Part shown: piece after piece, positions 43,228-56,400 of the stretch
Layout: every line of letters begins with the position of its first letter
Position numbering within the stretch: position 1 is the first letter of the stretch
Assembly (NCBI RefSeq): GCF_002999335.1
Contig: NW_020312155.1
Coordinates: forward strand, 1 to 62,663
Direction: 5' to 3'
DNA: 62,663 bases
DNA from: Cyclospora cayetanensis
Lineage: Eukaryota; Apicomplexa; Conoidasida; Eucoccidiorida; Eimeriidae
Notes under the pieces: generated by a model
The model's database searches: none
What the model was told of the DNA's origin: nothing
What the model saw: only the letters and a program-made list of their open reading frames with translations
Position numbers and translations under genes: made by a program

Positions 43228-46200
43228 CGTTCACACTGTACAAGGACCCTCACATAGCCCGATTAAAAACAAATAACCTGCAATCAAGTATCCTGCAAAG
43301 AAAGAGTGAGTCAGTTGAGAACTTCGAAGATAAGCATTCAAGGATACGGCATGGGATCAACGGCCCTCGTTCACAGAGGTTGTGTATCCGCCGACCCAGG
43401 CTGCCTGCACCTCACACGCAGTGAGAGAAACGGTTCTACAAGAAGCCGTGAAGCATTGTGCAAAATAATATGAAAAGCGATTTGCAGTCTTTCTCCATAG
43501 AGAAAGAAGCTTTCCTACAATGCTTAGGTTTTTTGGACCAGTCCGCCCAATACGTTGTCGGGCGTGGCCTTGCCGGTGGAACTGTACCCTTGGTCTTCCC
43601 TGCTGGCGCTGCACTACGTTCTCAAAACTTCAATGAGCATAGAATCGAATTACCATGACACTTTGTCTTTGACTTGTAGGTCAGCAAAAATATCGTTCCA
43701 TCCTCGTGACTTGCGCATGCCCGATGGTGCTTAGGTTACACACTATCTCACGCAATTAACGAACTCAATTGTATTTGCACTTTATTGACCTCAGTGAGAA
43801 TAGTTATTCTCTGCCATAGTAGTATACGGATATATTGTGATTCTTTCGATGCCGGTTTCGGATACCCGGTAACATGTTCCTTGTAACGCGTTTCGAGGCA
43901 GATTCCGCTTGATGTAGCGCTTCCTGTGGTCCCCCAAGACAGACATTTAAAACCAAGACCAAGTCATAATTAGAGTAAAAGGTATTTTGTGGTCGTTAAA
44001 GGAGGTCCTCGGACTTCTTGCAACTACTTGATGGAACTTTTGTAGCGATCCTGTACTATTCAGAGACCCTTCACCCCACAACCGCACACGCATGAGAAAA
44101 GGTTTTGAACACGCAGTTCAAGGTGCTCGCTCCTGTACTTTCCCTCACTCCACATGGCTCTGCTAGGCGGAGGGGGGATAGACGGGTATAGTGTTTCTGC
44201 ACCCCTTGTGCAGTTCTAGAACACACAATAAATTGCACAACGAAAGGTAGCGGAAAGGCACACAGATTTCATTCTAAGTATATGCAGTTACTATTTTATC
44301 CGCAACAAGTAGAATAAGTGGAATATCAAGCTCCTTAGTTTATGCTCGCACTACATCTTGATGAATATGTGTGATGCCAATTACTAATATTAAGCGTGCC
44401 CTTTGCATTGTGTCCCTTGGACTAAGAAGCATACGTCCTTGTGCATGGCTCTCGACACTCCACAATAGTGTTATCTGCATCGACAGAAGTGTTGCTTCTC
44501 TATCGCAGCTCCGCAAGCAAACATAAACCGCGGGAACTCGGGAGAGAACAAGGCAGATGCGGCTTCCGACTTGCTGAAAAATTGACTGCAACAGCGGTTT
44601 TGACCGCAAGCCGTGCAGCTAGCCGACTTTTAGGAGCTTTTAGATTTTTCTGCTTGCGCAGGTTTTTGCTGTGCTTTCTGATTTGTTCAGCTCCAGGCGA
44701 CAATTCAACTGCGACTATTTCTCTGAATCAATGCCCGAAAATTTAATGGAAGGGGACCCAAAACAGGCATAAGAAGCACTATCTGATGTGCGAGTTCTTC
44801 CTCATAACTAGTATTATGCAGGTTTCCGGACTTTGTGAGGAACGGATCACCCATCAATAGATTCTTGGAACAGGAAGGTTCACTAAGATCCTCAGAGACA
44901 CCTATGTGCTCTATCAATAGCCGAGGCCCTGGTGGGCAGTGTTGGGGTTCCAGGGATGATAAACGGCCCTATGGCGCTCGAGTGCAGTACCAAGAGGCGC
45001 TGCAGGTCTGGACCAGCTGGTTCCCCTAGTATCCCACTAGCTCCTTCCACAGACCCAAGCCTCCAGCAAAAAGCTGTTTTCTGAACAGCGTCATGTATTG
45101 ATTAGTTCTGGTGATGTCTCGAGCCTCCTCTGCACGTTGACGTACTAAAGCTTTTCATTGCGGGCTGCATGCACGCAAGCGAAGACTTCAATATGCATAA
45201 TCACTCCGCTCCATTTTTCCAAGTACACTCATAGAGTTTACATGAAAAGAGTCAATCTTCTTTCGTGTAGAATCCAATATGTTGCTGCATAAAGACACTC
45301 CGATAACCCTTCTCTTTAAGCACAGCTTTACGCCTACTAAGCCTGCAGGCACCAGCTTGCAGGCCAGACCTCAGCATGATGGACAGTTGTCTTCGTGAAT
45401 AGAGACAGGCAAACACCAACTCAACGGAGTGCAGGAACAGTACTCAAGACTTCTCCTTCATCGGAGGCTGTCTCTTGCCAGCCAAATGTGCGTTTCGGGT
45501 TGATAATTTTTTCTTTGCCCCAGTGAGCGTAAGCTCCGCATCTGCGACAAGCATCTAGCAGAAAAGCATATGCGTCGAAATTTGTTCATTCTTTAGCAAC
45601 GCCAACAAATCAGCACAAACTCCTTGATACGCTAAAGTATGCCGGAACCGCACACAACTATGGCATTTTGAACAAAGTCTCCTGCCACTCTCATTGGGGT
45701 CAAGTAGAATTTCTCTTAAATTATGATCTAGACGAGCATGCATCTTAAATCAGCACTATTCGTCGACTGAGGTTCCTCAAGCACTAGGGATGACCCCCAT
45801 GTTCTTTAGGTTTTCGTGGATACTGAAAGCCCTCAACTGCAAATAAATAAGTTGTGAACGCGTTCACAGTGCTCGATTATTACAATCATCTCCAGTTGAA
45901 ATTAAGAAATAACGAAAAGCAAATTGAACAGTCCAGGGAAATGTGAGACACAGCCCCGAGTGCACTCAAACAGGGATGAATAATACTCAAAGAAACACGC
46001 AAAAGGCAAGCACACAGATGAAAACGTCGCTGGAGGGGCTCACGGTGACAATGCAAAGCTCTTCCCGTGTCCATCCCTCGCGGAACGGCTTTGAGTGGTG
46101 GGCATGTATGCCCGAGCTAATTCGAACGAAAGGGCTATCCACTCAGTAATACCAGTACGTAAGTATGCAACCACATTTAGAGCCCGAGTTTTGGACACAA

Positions 46201-47800
46201 GTTCACATCGACCCTGCCCTAAAGTAAACGATAGGCGAATCTCAGCATCGCAGGTGGCGATACAACACACTCTAAGCCAAATCGGAAAGACAATATGAGA
46301 GCACGTGCGGGCTCAATGCTGTCGCCATGTTTTCTTTTCAAGGCCAAGGCGTTGGCAGCCTTCCAGCAAGCCGAGAGAATGTCATTGGTTTTTGTTACTT
46401 TCTGGGAACCTCCCGTCGACGGTCAGTAGACCCACAGGTCATCCTTTACCCTTTTGAAGCCGCTAGCTAAAGCATACCACGACGTCGCGTCGACAATCAT
46501 TGCTTCTACGGCGTTCTTCAGCCGCTGGTCGCATGTGGTAGTGTATTAATCTACATAGATTCGGCGCTAGAGGGACCAAAGCTCGCTGTGCTGCAGGAGT
46601 AGACGATCCCAACGCCCTTGTGGCGCAATTGGAGAGTGCACTGGACGGGACAGTTATTCTCGGCTGGTTGTTTTCCAAGGTCTCGATGTGCCCCACGTCA
46701 GGGCGCTCACTCTCCAGACTCGATTTGCATTTGACTCTAGGAAGTCTTATTCTGTTCGCTGTCTGTGCTCTGCACTGGAAGCAGGTTCAAATTTCGATCT
46801 CACGCTTTTCACCAGGACTGGCTTGCTCCAGACCCTCCTGCAGAGGCACGTCCTCGAGCCGTGTCCTGCTGCAGTGAAAGAAAGAAGCGTCGTTTACGAG
46901 ATAATGCAGCTTGGCAAGATGAATCTGAAATTGTTGCATAACTTCTTTATCTGCAAGCTTTTCAATCAGTTTCTCGAGGTCACATACGCGCTCTACTGCT
47001 TTCAACCGCATGAGCGTAGTTACTACTAGTGCAACACCAACGAGCTGGAAGAAGGAATGAAAGCTGTCCCACATGCCTCGCACAATGTGCAGTGCTTCCT
47101 TGTTATCCCGTTTCACGGTAATCTTGTTCAGGAATGCAAAGTTGAAGCAGATGCACCGCCTTTAGGCACGAACACCGTGTTAACCCGGATGCGCCAGTCA
47201 ACTCCTGCACCCCAACTTTTCCCATCGGATCCTTCGCCTGCCGCTCATTTTCCCCTTCACACTGTGAGGCGTACGGTACCGCGAAAGATAGTTTAAAGCT
47301 GACCCAATGGTTAGCTAAACGTGGTGCTCTGGACGACCAGCAGGTGGCCTGCCTGTTGGAAGCTCGTCATTATTCATCACAGTCGCGAAGTCTTCTTCGT
47401 TATTTGCCCATTCCTGCTTCCCCTCAGCTGGGCGTTAAGATGAGTTCCCTAATGGAAATCCCTTCGCTGAGCCAATGAGATGGGATGCATGCTGAGAACC
47501 CGCTTCTCTTACTGCGCTGCTGAGGTGGCCTGATAAGTACTCCACCTCATCGTAGTAAGGCACAGACTCCACATCCCTCACCGTGAGTGAACGTAACGTT
47601 GTTGAGGAGACCAAAAAAGATGCTTCTTTCTAGCGCTTTAGAGCCTATTTATCTCCACAGTGAGCAGCTGCCGTCGCATGCGCGCCATTCATTAAGTCAC
47701 CCAGGGTATACCTAGGATTACGTCATGGCTTAAGGGTCCCGCACAGAGGTCACGGACCAGGCTGACAGGACCTCTTTAGAACTTATACCGGCGTTTCAGT
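43228..47800. other. Transposon-derived and intergenic DNA
   Basis: No intact gene recognised. A minus-strand frame at 47116-46787 has a hydrophobic stretch (FFQLVGVALVVTTLM) followed by a coiled-coil-like segment (VCDLEKLIEKLADKEVMQQF); its reading frame starts after a stop with no good ATG. It may be an exon or a fragment. Around 44,210-44,260 there is an acacaataaattgcacaac-type sequence like those near the other dispersed repeats. Confidence 0.35.
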
Positions 47801-47859
47801 GCCGTAGCCTTCTCAGTCCACGATGGCTGATCCATCCGACCGTTTGTTCTTGAACCTTC

Positions 47860-48600
47860 AACTAGTCCATCTTCAGTGAATGTTTGTTTCGCTCAGTCCC
47901 TGCCTATCCTGCGGCAACCCGGGGTGGCACTTGAGGAAGACCTCAGATTAACCACTAAGAAGCAGCTATTTTTCGGCCTTGAAAAGCCGTATGAGCGTAT
48001 CTCTCGGTGTGCCAATCCATCTGTTGATTGCCCTTCATCTGCTTTCTCAGTCATCCTAGCGCTTGCCGTTGAGCAGAATTCGACATAAACCCATGAGTCC
48101 AGGCTTGTATGAAGGTTTGAAGAGTCGTAGTCCCTGCAGGTAGACTTCTGAATCTGCTTGACTAGAGCAGCATCGAAGTGTCTCTCACCTCGCTAGGCAG
48201 TCCACAAGGAGCACTCCTTTCTCTTCATCTTGGGGAACAAAGCAAAGAACATCTCCAACTAGCTAAACTAATCTTCTAGTGCCTGCCCAGTCTTACTGCG
48301 GGCTTACGTCCCTAGCCACCATAGTCATATCGATGCATCTGGTAACACTTCATCGGATGTCGGATCAGACTTTTCTACCGGCCATGGCGCTGCTGTGTTT
48401 ATATCAGCCTGAAAAACGCCCGCTGCCTCCACAACAGGCGCCCCATCACCGCTAACTTCCATAATCAGCAGGTGTCATCACCTAGAAAGCCTAGCAAAGA
48501 GTAGCAAAGTACTTAAATGACAAATAACATAAGCCATGCCGGACAACTGTTGTAGGAAAACAAGAAATTAGACTGCCTCAACTGCCACTGGATGGATGGT
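47860..48600 (-). mobile_element. Ty3/gypsy-type gag remnant, copy 1
   Basis: The nucleotide sequence from about 48,050 (cttgccgttgagcag) resembles 57,830 onward. The minus strand near 48,250-48,130 translates to FVPQDEEKGVLLVDCLA with a stop right after, which aligns with LCPEDENELLLVAHLLDGEA of the other copy. The in-frame stop shows decay. Confidence 0.5.
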
Positions 48601-49050
48601 AAACCACTGCATCGAATGGTGGGGTGCTTACAAATGTAACAATCCATCTGGTGTACCTTTAGCGACACCTACTCCAGAGTCAGAAAAAATTCGGTAGAAT
48701 GTTGTTGATTGTCCTTCTGAAAGAGTTCCCGCCTTCCCTTGGCATCGCCCTCAAGCGTTCTGGCAACAGGGAGAAACACAGCTAGTGTGTGCCCACATGC
48801 ACTCTCTGGACGTTGAGCATTTGGAGCTAGGTGCCCATAGCAGCTAACACAAACAAAGCTAAGTTTGTTCCTTCTTGTATCAAGCTAGCAGGGCTATGTA
48901 ATATAAAGGATACACGAGGTGGAAAATCAGTTTGTCGATTTCTTCTTCAGTCACTATTAATAACTCTAGCGTGACGAATAGTGTTTAAAGGCTACTTTAG
49001 CCCGCTATACTTAGTTCATGCTCTGCTGGAAAGGGCTACATTTATCTCTT
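48601..49050. other. Transposon-derived DNA, no gene
   Basis: Continues the decayed repeat region; cccatagcagctaac-type words recall 58,400. Nothing else seen. Confidence 0.3.
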
Positions 49051-49059
49051 GCTATTGAT

Positions 49060-49790
49060 CAGAACGTTGCCATGTATTTTTTGAAGCTGTCCTCTACATT
49101 CAGATCTGTGCGTAGGCACTCTCAGCTATGCTGTCCCAGCATCATTCTTTATGGCTAATTTGGGGCGTAGATGTCGACATACTGCGAAAAAAGCCGGGTG
49201 CATTTGTGTGCATAGATAACTCTATATATGCGAAGACACTGCTGAAGTGATGTCTCTTCTCATGCCTTTAAAACATTTTGCTTATTTCCTGCTTTTAGCT
49301 AGCAGGAGGCTTATACATTTCGCCATCCCAACGTCAGCGGGCCATCGGGATGTCTGGGAACCGTTATTTATGTCCTTCGTTGGTTGTTGCCGAGTGTATG
49401 TCTCTTTCTTTCAGTCAGCTTTCCTTCAGCGATTTTGTTTTCTTAAGCAGCGTTTTTTTCGTGGCTTTACCTCCCTGAAAAGTGGCGATAGGGTGAGAGC
49501 AGCGCTTCCTGGCATGTAACTGCTGTCGACGTACAGGTGCTTACCCGAGAACGTTAGTTTCGAAAGTGAGGAAAGATCTACCGAGCTTCGCTACGCATAA
49601 GCACCCTCTGGTATACTATATATTTAGCTAAGTACGAAAGGCTGGCCGATTGGTCTGTCTGCTGTGTCTTACTTGCATATTCCAAAGTACTGTTAGCTTG
49701 AATTAAGTTGACGCAATTTTGTGTGCGTGCGCGCTAGATGCCATGGGTAACAAGCTGTGAATGCTCGGAGTCCTTAGCGATTGCAACCAG
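49060..49790. mobile_element. LTR-like sequence
   Basis: The segment 49,090-49,390 (gcactctcagctatg, tatggctaatttggg, then tcagcgggccatcg) parallels 56,470-56,690 (gcactctcagctatg, tatggctgttttggg, cagcgcgccatcg). It ends with agctgtgaatgctcggag at 49,752, shared with 25,443 and 54,105. Probably a solo or decayed LTR between the two rhoptry-kinase genes. Confidence 0.45.
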
Positions 49791-50960
49791 GCTCACGCTA
49801 CTTTTCCCTCTCCTTTCATGTGGGAACTCTTAGGGGAGTGGGCAGGGGAAGGAAGAAGTGCTAAAAACCACTAAACAACGTCCTACTAAGTGTACAGCGA
49901 TTCCCAAGTTCAGAATTCTCTATTCTTCGCAAGCGAACTGCGATAACTCTTGTGAATGAGCCCAAAATCGGTCAAGTTCGCCCCTGATCTTAATTTTTTG
50001 AAGCTTTGTGTGTATCCTCCACGGGAAGGGAGAACGAGCAGATATGCCTTGCTACAACTTTTGCACGACCTTTATTTCGAAGAAGGTTCTATGCAGTCAG
50101 CGTACTGACGAAGATGCCTTACTTTGGCTTTGGTACTTTTTCACCGAATCTCTGGAGTAACTCGGCGCAAACAACTATGCTCACTGCTTCGTACCACTGC
50201 TCTTAAATATAGACCAAAATATCGAGCTATTAGATGAAACAAATAGTTCAAGCTAAAAACGTAGGGAGGTTAGCGTCGTCACACGAATGAAACGGGCTGT
50301 TACGCTTTTAAAGAATGCTTCGGTCCTGCGATGCCTTGTCTGCCACGCGTTACACCAACGGGAAGACAAGTCGCACAGGCTCCGAAAAGATATACTCTAC
50401 CCTGCATTCTCACTTCTCACACTTGTGTGCCAAAATACAAGCGCGTAGATAATACCATGGCTGGCAAAAGTAAGAAACAAAGCCTGTAGGGACTCTCAAT
50501 ACGTTTTTACTCGTTGCGAGCTTCAAAGATTCCAGCCTCACACTTACGATACAAAAATACGGTAGGCTTACTCGAAACCTAATTGGATGGATAAGCCCTC
50601 TGCTGCCGTATGAACAACATCAAGAGGCCGAATAATCGCCTCCTATGACACTCAAAGAAATCTACTACACTGTCATTGTATGTTTGTGGTACACTTAGGT
50701 GACCTCGCACTGCCCCTGGATTCCAGGTACGCGAACGGGTGCCAGCAGGCCTATGCTATATTCACCTGGGGAAAAAAACATGCTTTGGGCATGCATTCTT
50801 TATAAACCATGCTGCAGGCTAAGGAGCGGTACACGCTGGGTTGAAGCTACTACACATCGTCACACATGCCTCTTAAACTTGATAGCTTTGAGCTGCATGC
50901 AATCCAGCATCAACGGCCATCGCGCCATTGTCAGAGCCCTCAAATATAGATTCCGCACTC
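49791..50960. other. Intergenic, 3' flank of the second kinase gene
   Basis: No gene or repeat recognised beyond general likeness to LTR-adjacent DNA at the left. Confidence 0.35.
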
Positions 50961-52754
50961 TTACTCCTTGCCCTCCAGCCAATCAGGGTTCTCCTCAAGG
51001 GCCTCACTCACCTGCCGTCTCAAAAACTTCTTGTGTTGGAGCAAGCCTTGAACAATTCTGATCGCCGGCTCGCTGGCACCAGCCTCCCGAAGCTTCTTCG
51101 CATTTGCCTCTTCCGGTGAGCTCATCGGAAATGGGCTTCCGTAGCTCGTGTTTCTTGACTTATCCAAAACCACGAGTTTTGCTAGAACGTTGCCATGAGG
51201 AGTAAGGCCAAACGGCAAATTCCCGTTCGTTAGAATTTGAAAGACTGTGACCCCCGCCGACCACGAATCAAAGAGTGGATCAGCGTTCATCCTACCATCT
51301 CTCAATATACACTCTGCTTGTGTTGGATCTGCGTAGAGAGGAGTTACCCCAGATCGGCATGGTCGCCAGAAACCTTCCTTCTCAACGGCCCCAAAGTCCG
51401 CAACGTGCGCTTCTCCGCTGCTAGAAATTAGGATGTTTTGGGGCTTTACATCGAAGTGGACAAGGCCCAGTGCATGTAGTTTTTGAAGTGAGAAAAGGAA
51501 TTGTTTGCAAAGGTACTCTCGTGCACCCATGGATAGGTTAAGCGTCGGTGCACCCGATATATTGTGCTCCAAGATGTTGGTTGCATCCCCCAGCATTTGC
51601 TCTGATAAAAGTACTCTACCCGAAAAAAAAAGATTCTCAATGTGACAAATCGCCCCTGCACTGTCTCCTACAACGGCCTCGAAGAGTGGCAATGACCATC
51701 TGTTTTCGCGGGATATGCTTGCAGTTGGGGATCGATGGCCATTCGCACGTACCGTGTCAACTACCTTCCCAACTGAAGCCAGCTCCTCTTCCAGAGAACC
51801 AGATACTACTGATTTAGCAAATTCCACAGTCCGGTCAGCGGGGATTCCAGGTTTTCCCTCGAAATAAATAAACTTTACTGCAAACTTCTGAACTCCAAGG
51901 ATCTTTTGAGTGTTCGTATCTTCCACCATCACCTCGACCACTAATCCGTTACCACCTCTCCCCAGTACTTTTCCCAGTTTTGCGTTGCATTGCGAAACAA
52001 GTATTTGATCAGAATTACACTCTTTCAGATCGCGCAAGACAACTGTCCCCTTGGGGACGCCAGGATTCATGCTCTGCAAAGCAAGCCGGAAGCTAGCCTC
52101 AAACGCAGCAGCTTCAGGAGGCCTATGACGGGTATCGTAGTCATCTAGAACTTTCGCATTGTGTTTCACGGCATCAGCAAGCTCATTCCGGAGGTCTTCT
52201 ACCTTTACAACCTGTTGAGTAGGCGCGTCTTGCTCCGGTGGGGTATCCGATGTGCCCCGTTCCCCCTGCAGCGGAGAAGTCGTATGTAGGTGACGGGCCG
52301 CGTTCATACCCACAGCCGGAGAAAGAGGCTTAGAGAGGATTGCTGGAGGAATACGGAAAGGGCTATACTTTGGCCCAAGGACACTAATGACCCTTGGCTG
52401 CATTCTCGGAAGATAGACATGTGGTGTTGCTCGCACAGCAGGCTTGGCTTCAACGAGCGGGTAGCGGCGAGCACCTGGTTGTGGTCCCAACAGACCCCCA
52501 GGGGTTCTTAAACGCGTGGCTCCCCCCGGCGGCTGGTTTGCGGGAGGAAGATTCACTGCATGTCTCTGGGCAGCTTGTGCACCCAGTCTAGCTGCACGCA
52601 ATGCTCGCACATAGTGCGCTCCTTCCAAAAATGAAGGCTCATGATCTTGCATTACCAGAACAGGAGAGGCGTCTTCCGTGAAGAATTGCGCTGGTTGAAT
52701 GCCTAAAACTAGGGCAGGAGTCAGGACTCCTGAAAAAAATATGGAGGCTTTCAT
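50961..52754 (-). CDS. Rhoptry-kinase-like secreted protein (ROPK family)
   Basis: One uninterrupted exon of 597 residues, stop at 50961. The open frame extends 12 codons further, but the Met at 52754 starts a clean signal peptide (MKASIFFSGVLTPALVLG), so it is preferred. A long Pro/Arg-rich N-terminal arm (about 30-190) precedes the kinase domain: GRGGNG (265-270), Lys294 in FAVKF, HFD (433-435) in HFDVKPQNIL, DFG (453-455), then SWSAGVTVFQILTNGNLPF. The HRD arginine is Phe. The ATP lysine, catalytic Asp, Asn440 and DFG are all kept, so it may be an active non-RD kinase. This matches coccidian rhoptry kinases, which are secreted into the host cell at invasion. Substrate and exact ROPK subfamily are unknown. 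The related kinase at 41744-43227 is about 7.7 kb away in the same orientation. Confidence 0.88.
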   Translation of the reverse strand: MKASIFFSGVLTPALVLGIQPAQFFTEDASPVLVMQDHEPSFLEGAHYVRALRAARLGAQAAQRHAVNLPPANQPPGGATRLRTPGGLLGPQPGARRYPLVEAKPAVRATPHVYLPRMQPRVISVLGPKYSPFRIPPAILSKPLSPAVGMNAARHLHTTSPLQGERGTSDTPPEQDAPTQQVVKVEDLRNELADAVKHNAKVLDDYDTRHRPPEAAAFEASFRLALQSMNPGVPKGTVVLRDLKECNSDQILVSQCNAKLGKVLGRGGNGLVVEVMVEDTNTQKILGVQKFAVKFIYFEGKPGIPADRTVEFAKSVVSGSLEEELASVGKVVDTVRANGHRSPTASISRENRWSLPLFEAVVGDSAGAICHIENLFFSGRVLLSEQMLGDATNILEHNISGAPTLNLSMGAREYLCKQFLFSLQKLHALGLVHFDVKPQNILISSSGEAHVADFGAVEKEGFWRPCRSGVTPLYADPTQAECILRDGRMNADPLFDSWSAGVTVFQILTNGNLPFGLTPHGNVLAKLVVLDKSRNTSYGSPFPMSSPEEANAKKLREAGASEPAIRIVQGLLQHKKFLRRQVSEALEENPDWLEGKE

Positions 52755-53440
52755 TTTTGGAGGAGTTCGCCGGTGCACTCTTGTCGACAAATGGAAGCGC
52801 CAAAGTTCATCAGTATCTTCAGAAATTTCAACTAATTTGGTGGGCCTGCATGTGTAAGAACTACTTCATGCAAATCATATTTTTTGGAAAGGTGCCGACA
52901 CATGGGAGGAGTCTCTGTCCAGGCCTACAGTAAACGAAGGCAGGTGCATTTTAAAGTTCTACACAGAGCGGTGGCAAGGGGATTTCTGTAAATGAACTAT
53001 AAGATTTGAGTAAAACATAATCATGATGCTGTTTAGCTTTCACTGTCTGAATGCGGATGGGTAGAGCCGCTCAAGGAGTAGCTGCAGACCACTGGACCAG
53101 CAGCATCGGTTTTCCGTCCATGTCGGGGAGCAGTAGTAATTAATTGCAAATCATTGTGCATTCATGCTTTTAATTCTCTTTCAAAATCTTACACATGAAA
53201 CTTACCTTTATAGTATTATCAGTAAGCATACAGACTTTCTTAAATGCATTTTGCAGCTTGCATTGCTTTTGCTGAGGCGCTGGAGAAGAACAACCAGCAG
53301 TGGCCATGTCTCATGCGTTCCAATGTGATATTACTTGCGAGCCACGCAAAGTTTTACCATTTGCACCCAATCATAGTAGAGCCCATAGGTAAAGGCGCTT
53401 GTGCCGGCATTCAGTAAATAGTGTATCAAGTGACTTCCTT
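52755..53440. other. Upstream region of the kinase gene
   Basis: AT-rich DNA with no coding signal; expected to hold the promoter. Nothing specific identified. Confidence 0.35.
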
Positions 53441-56400
53441 GGCTACTGTAGAGACAACACACAAACACTTTCTGTTACATCGCTTATATTTAAATTAGAA
53501 TAAATCCATACGGAAATAAGTCACTTTAGCGTTTTTATGCGCTATTTCTTGCCTAGTAAGGCTAGAACAATAGAGTTTACCAGGCGAGCCCTTGCCCAAA
53601 TGGCTATTTTGCACCGGGATGCACAACACTCGTAGCGTGCAGAGAGTCAAGCAGCGAGCACGCTATCTATCCGTTTTTGTTCACGCCGCTACCCCTGCAT
53701 AAAGTTTCCAGAAAGATGGGAAGCCATTTTTAGTACATGCTTATGTTTTTTATTTGTTTTGTTGCATTGGGTCAAGGCATACCCCTCCTCCTGCGGCCTG
53801 TACAGGGATACACTTGGCCCCAAACTAAGACAACACCAAAAACATGAGTTATTGCTCATCCTTCGTAAATTTTCCAAGCTTTTATCGCCTTCAGACCTCA
53901 GGGCCCCTGTAAGAGGGAAGAGGGGCTATGTAGCGTGTCAAGCTGCACTCAAATGATTCCTGCTGCACTAGCTCTTTTAGTTAAGAACTTATACAGAGTA
54001 GGATGTTTGCTTTAGCTGATCGTATTCCTAGTTGCTGTGAAGTAGCAATAGCTCAATACATCACTAATCAACGTTGCGTGCTAGTGCGCTAGTTTATATG
54101 GAGAATGAGCTGTGAATGCTCGAGTGCTTGGAAGCTGCAGCGATGCACAACCTAGCTGTCCTTGTGGCCTCATGTCGGACCCCTTAGGAGTCATGACAAC
54201 AAAAGTTGAAACTCCTTTCGATAAAGGCTACAAAAAGCCTTCTAATGAAACTGCATTTACTGAGTCTAGAGTAAAGTGCTCCACTGAGGGTACCTTAGAT
54301 ACAGCATCACAGTTGGTATCGGTACGTAGTTCGACGCAGCTGTTCTCCGCTCTCGAGCGACGAGCGATACTTGTGGCATATCTATTCAAAAAAAGCACTT
54401 CAGTGGTGGCTCGATTCGTGCAGAGGTCGGCTGCGTGTGAGAGTACTACATTTTAAGACACCACACAGTCCGTGACGGATCGGTTTATTCCGATTTCGAC
54501 TCAACGGCAAGCATTGGGAGAACTGGAAAAACACATAGAGATCAAGCTGCCAACGTTTCTACGCATCTTGAGGTATGTAATTCTTGGTTGCAAAAGACCC
54601 GTTGTAGACGAACAACTACCTATTCAGTGGTTTGCGTAGGAACTACCCGGAAGGTTCCCACAGGTGGACTGGCGTTGAACTTGTTGGCATTACATATTGC
54701 TTGGGAACATGTGAATCTGTGTCTTCTTAGGACCCCTTGAGTCTGTTTATCCGTCGATCTTGCTGTCGCTGATAGAGCAGCTTTACGTTCCAAGATTTGG
54801 GCTCACCTGTCGCGCCTTATCAAACGACTACAGAGCAGAACGCAACCGTGTGAGTGTATGACACATGCCCACATAAATGGTCAAGAACTGCGGGAGTTAC
54901 TTGACAATGGATGTGAAGTGGGTGCTATCTAAGGAGACGGCGCAGATGTGCAAGCTGGCTGTCACTCGTCGGTGCAATCCTTAAGAAGCAGGTTCGCTGA
55001 CGGGCGTCAGATGCAAGAGCTGGCAAGGCTATGGCACTCAAGTGCCACTTTGAAGTCTAATAAGGTTTTGTGGCCGTGTTCTGTGACTTTTATGCTAGAA
55101 TCGTTAACCATGACGCACTTCTATGTGGACGATGGGCGACTCATTGGATGGCGCACATGCAGCCACAGCTGCTCCCTATTGAAGCTAGTGTGCCTTGAAG
55201 CGCTGAAAAGGCCCTTTTCTAAATCCTTGATGACACTTGCTTTATCCAGGATAGGCGGGATACTGTCAGTGTCTCACCAAGAGGAGGCAGAGGACTTATG
55301 AGGGCGACTCACAATGCAGTAAGGGAAGAAATTTTGACAATGCATCCAGTTTCGGTGGCTCCAAGACCAGTTCCTTATTGAGCATTTTGATTGAGTGTCC
55401 AGCCGAGGAACAGCATGAACTGGCAACAATCCAGGAGGAGTACGCGGATGCGCTAAATATTGGCGAGCCTTCAACAGGCTCGCCACCTGCCGGTTTCCAG
55501 AACACCGCATTCAGCTATTCTTTGGATCGATTTTAAGCTGTTCCGCGGTAGCAGATGCATCCACAGCATTAAAGTGGAATTGAGCGGCAGATAAAAACTT
55601 TACTGGACACGGCAGAGTGCAAGAATGGCCCGGTCCCTTTGAGAATAACCTGGTGTTGATGCGTTAAGGCATGTGGCTTGTGCGTTTTACACCTGTACCT
55701 CCGCTACTAGTGCCAACATCCAGCATGGCAGGAAATGCAGCACTTCCACTTTGACAATGGCCTACAGGATGTTTCGTCGCCGGTACGTTTCAACTTCGCT
55801 CCGCAGTGCCATCTTGGGCAAAGCACATGATTATATTGGAAAAGCTCACACGGTCATTTTGGTGGCAAGTGATGCGTCCCGCGGCGAACGAGTATGCAGT
55901 ATCATGCCCACCTTGTCAGCAGCTAAACCGTTGCATTTTTAAAAAAACCTGGACATCTGCAAAAGTGCCTGGTTTGCTGTGAACTGCGCTGACTGTGGAC
56001 TTTGTTGGTGGACTATTGGAAGTCAAGAGTCTGGGTAGCACCTACGTCTTTCTCGATAGACTCAAAAGATGTCGCTTCATTTCCTGATCCAGCTATGTCC
56101 AGCTTATAAAGCTGTTGCGTTATTCTCAACTTATGTTTACCTCCACGAAAAGAGCCGTAAAGTTGCTGGAAAATTGGCCTACTGAACATCGAAGAGACAC
56201 CACGTGAGAGTTCCGAGTGAAGTGAAGTGGGGAACGCCAACCTCACTGGCTGCGAGAGGTAGTTAAAGGCTAAGTTGCCTGCAGAAAAAGTTGCGGCAAC
56301 CTTTTGGCTAGCAGGGCTAGTCACCATGGACGAAATTGCCTGTGTTTTTGGTAATTTACTTCTCCGGCGCATGCTGTGACTGGTAAGGTTGCCTTAGTCT

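Noticed and set aside
46775..46800. tRNA B-box-like ggttcaaatttcga
   Set aside because: No A box, acceptor stem or cloverleaf could be drawn around it. No tRNA or rRNA gene was found in the window.
55108..55140. HFYVDDG motif resembling the YxDD catalytic motif of reverse transcriptase
   Set aside because: It lies between the protease-like motif and the pre-RT linker, upstream of where RT should begin, and no other RT motif is near. It fits the second half of a protease-type domain better.
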